Position numbers and translations under genes: made by a program | Part shown: piece after piece, positions 4,865-6,480 of the stretch | How positions within the stretch are numbered: the first letter of the stretch is position 1 | How the letters are laid out: each line of letters starts with the position of its first letter | Notes under the pieces: model-generated | Told to the model about the DNA's origin: nothing | Databases searched by the model: none | The model's input: only the letters and a program-made list of their open reading frames with translations | Source: JBLHLB01 sp047618505 | GTDB taxonomy: Bacteria; Planctomycetota; UBA1135; GCA-002686595 | DNA length: 6,480 nt | Direction of reading: 5' to 3' | NCBI GenBank assembly: GCA_047618505.1 | Contig: JBLHLB010000238.1 | Span: 1 to 6,480 of the forward strand

Positions 4865-6480
4865 TCAGGATGAACTTCTCGGGGGGTCGCCCTGGGACCG
4901 TAGCGACGTGATTTTTCCGCCGCCGGGTCCGCCGCCTGGTCCGAGTTCGACCTCCATATCCGCCGCTTCAACTAGGGACCGGCGATGTTCGCTGGCGAGG
5001 ATCAGATGCCCCTCTGCACACAGGCGCCGAAAGACCGCGACCAGGGTGGAGAGGTCGGCCTCATGCAACCCACTGGCCGGTTCGTCCATGAGGAACAGAG
5101 TCGGGCCCTTGGGGCCTAGGAGGCTCTCGGCCAGGGATAAGCGCTGGGCCTCGCCGCCCGATAGCTCGCTGCGCTCTCGGCCCAGGGCTATATGTCCCAG
5201 ACCGACTTCCATGAGCGCCTCCGCACCAGCGCGCAGCTTGCCCCTGGGCAAGTCGGCGACCAGTTCCATCACCGTGGTTCCCAGGAACTGGGCAGCGTTG
5301 CGACCCTTCCACTGGACCTCTAAAACCTCCGGCCGATAACGCGCACCGTCGCATGCCGGACAGGGCAGAGCGAGGTCCGCCAAGAAGTCCATGGATATGC
5401 GTTCGCGACCCCTGCCTGAGCATGTCTCACAGCGTCCCTTGGGACTTAGATAGGAGAAGGCCTGGCGGGGAAGCGGGCAGTCTTCGGCGGCGTTGTGGAA
5501 GAGCTGTTGAAGGGCAGGCATCAAGCCGAGGGCCGCCAGCGGAGTGCCCCCACCACCAAGTTTGCGTGAGTTGCGCACCTGGCTGAAGCGTTCGAAACCC
5601 GCAATCTCCCTGCACCCGCGCGATTGGCCAGCTTCGATGGACGCGCCGATGACGTCGAACAGCAAGGAACTCTTGCCGCTCCCTGAAACCCCGGTGATAG
5701 CCACGAAGCCGGAGAGTGGCAGATCAAGATCGATGCTCTTTAGATTGTGCGCCACCGCAGCGCGGATGGTGAGGCCTAAGTGTTGCGATGCAGCCTGGGG
5801 CGGTTGGCGATTCTGGCGCAAGGCCCGGGCCGTTGGACCGTCTCCCTGCAGTACGAGCTCCGGCGCGCCCACCGCAATCAGCTCGCCGCCCTTTGGACCC
5901 GCTCCTGGGCCCAACTCGATCAGAGTATCCGCCGCACGCAATATTGCTGGGCGGTGGGATACGAGCACGACGGTGTTGCCCTCTGCACAGGTCGCGCGCA
6001 GGCGTTCCATGAGCACTCCCACGTCGCGCACATGCAATCCCGAGCTGGGCTCATCCAAGACGTAGGTGACCCCCGTCATGCCTGAGCGAAGGATCCCCGC
6101 TAGACGCGTCCGTTGGAGTTCACCGTCCGAGAGGGTGCGGCTCGGGCGATCCAAGCTCAGGTGCCCAAGGCCGAGAGCGCAGAGGTCGGCGATACGGTCC
6201 TTCAACTCTATTCCCAGGGCCTCGAGCACAGCCTGCCCACGGCGGTCTAGTTGCTCCCCGAGTAGCAACGCCCCAAGGGACTCTAGGGGCTCCGCCATGA
6301 CGTCGGATAGCAGGAGACGACCAACGCGAACAGCAGCGATCTCGGGCCGCAAGCGTGCGCCGCTGCAGGCCTCGCAGATACGCTCCACCAGGGGTTCTGC
6401 CCACGCAGTAGCACTCTTGGACGTTGCGCGCCGGGTCGCCTCTCTGGTCGCAAGAGACAGGAATCCATCCCAGGTTCCTC
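4865..6480 (-). CDS. Divergent UvrA-type ABC ATPase, C-terminal 537 residues (5' partial)
   Basis: The frame is open past the right edge. The GTG at 6388 is internal, not the start. UvrA is the damage-sensing subunit of UvrABC nucleotide excision repair, with two ABC ATPase modules. In visible-residue numbering: CEACSGARL (35-43, the CxxCxGxRL element of module I), signature I LSDGELQR (116-123), Walker B I YVLDEPSSGLH (139-149), H-loop His175, IELGPGAG (187-194), Walker A II GVSGSGKSS (263-271), a zinc module C350-x2-C353-x19-C373-x2-C376 with E. coli-like spacing, signature II LSGGEAQR (439-446), Walker B II FLMDEPASGLH (462-472) and H-loop His498. Oddities are LSDGE instead of LSGGE, and no IDQxPIGRTPRSN segment after Walker A II. 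It therefore looks like a UvrA paralogue, or the divergent half of a long tandem UvrA, rather than the standard repair UvrA. It may be co-transcribed with the gene 31 bp downstream. Confidence 0.9.
   Translation of the reverse strand, partial: GTWDGFLSLATREATRRATSKSATAWAEPLVERICEACSGARLRPEIAAVRVGRLLLSDVMAEPLESLGALLLGEQLDRRGQAVLEALGIELKDRIADLCALGLGHLSLDRPSRTLSDGELQRTRLAGILRSGMTGVTYVLDEPSSGLHVRDVGVLMERLRATCAEGNTVVLVSHRPAILRAADTLIELGPGAGPKGGELIAVGAPELVLQGDGPTARALRQNRQPPQAASQHLGLTIRAAVAHNLKSIDLDLPLSGFVAITGVSGSGKSSLLFDVIGASIEAGQSRGCREIAGFERFSQVRNSRKLGGGGTPLAALGLMPALQQLFHNAAEDCPLPRQAFSYLSPKGRCETCSGRGRERISMDFLADLALPCPACDGARYRPEVLEVQWKGRNAAQFLGTTVMELVADLPRGKLRAGAEALMEVGLGHIALGRERSELSGGEAQRLSLAESLLGPKGPTLFLMDEPASGLHEADLSTLVAVFRRLCAEGHLILASEHRRSLVEAADMEVELGPGGGPGGGKITSLRSQGDPPRSSS

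Noticed and set aside
4834..4971. N-terminal extension of the exported zinc-knuckle protein to 4971
   Set aside because: The extension is basic and uninformative, overlaps the UvrA-like coding region by more than 100 bases, and would hide a textbook signal peptide starting at 4833.
5544..6065. Plus-strand open frame antisense to the UvrA-like gene
   Set aside because: The minus strand here encodes Walker and H-loop motifs. The plus-strand translation is Pro/Arg/Ser-rich and has no features.
6386..6388. GTG at 6388 as the start of a short UvrA-like protein
   Set aside because: The frame continues without a stop to the window edge, and the upstream residues look like UvrA sequence before the CxxCxGxRL element. 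The gene is cut by the edge.

Overview
The window is GC-rich, densely coding and most likely from a bacterium of the Planctomycetota. The best clue is the secreted protein at 182-1054. Its C-terminal domain, ending in a 'Q...GxxLxNAVDLTxG'-type strand, resembles a module I know from secreted proteins of marine planctomycetes. Start codons lack clear Shine-Dalgarno sequences, which also fits. The assignment rests on memory of these families, not on a search. I found no tRNA, rRNA, CRISPR array, insertion sequence or integrase.

Layout: (1) 1-152, plus strand: the last 49 residues of a membrane protein, probably an MBOAT/AlgI-like O-acyltransferase. (2) 182-1054, plus: a secreted protein that looks like the front of an alpha/beta hydrolase joined to a planctomycete C-terminal beta domain, without the hydrolase catalytic core. 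(3) 1112-2311, minus: a DUF3754 (TMEM143-like) membrane protein. (4) 2427-3674, plus: a lipoprotein with an HELHH zinc-metallopeptidase motif, divergent from gene 3. (5) 3661-4833, minus: an exported protein with two zinc-knuckle pairs and a gluzincin-like domain whose HExxH has become HNATH. Its 3' end overlaps gene 4 by 14 bp. (6) 4865 to the right edge, minus: the C-terminal 537 residues of a divergent UvrA-type ABC ATPase, open through the window edge and lying 31 bp upstream of gene 5.

Genes 6 and 5 may form one minus-strand transcription unit. Genes 1 and 2 may be co-transcribed on the plus strand. Genes 3 and 4 diverge from a spacer of about 115 bp that carries a GC-rich dyad. I see no single pathway linking all the genes. 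The points most worth a second look are the degenerate peptidase with paired zinc knuckles, the adjacent intact-motif peptidase carrying a G9 tract between its presumed zinc ligands, the UvrA paralogue with a replaced segment after Walker A, and the hydrolase remnant fused to a C-terminal domain. Nothing here is clearly a new defence or mobile system.
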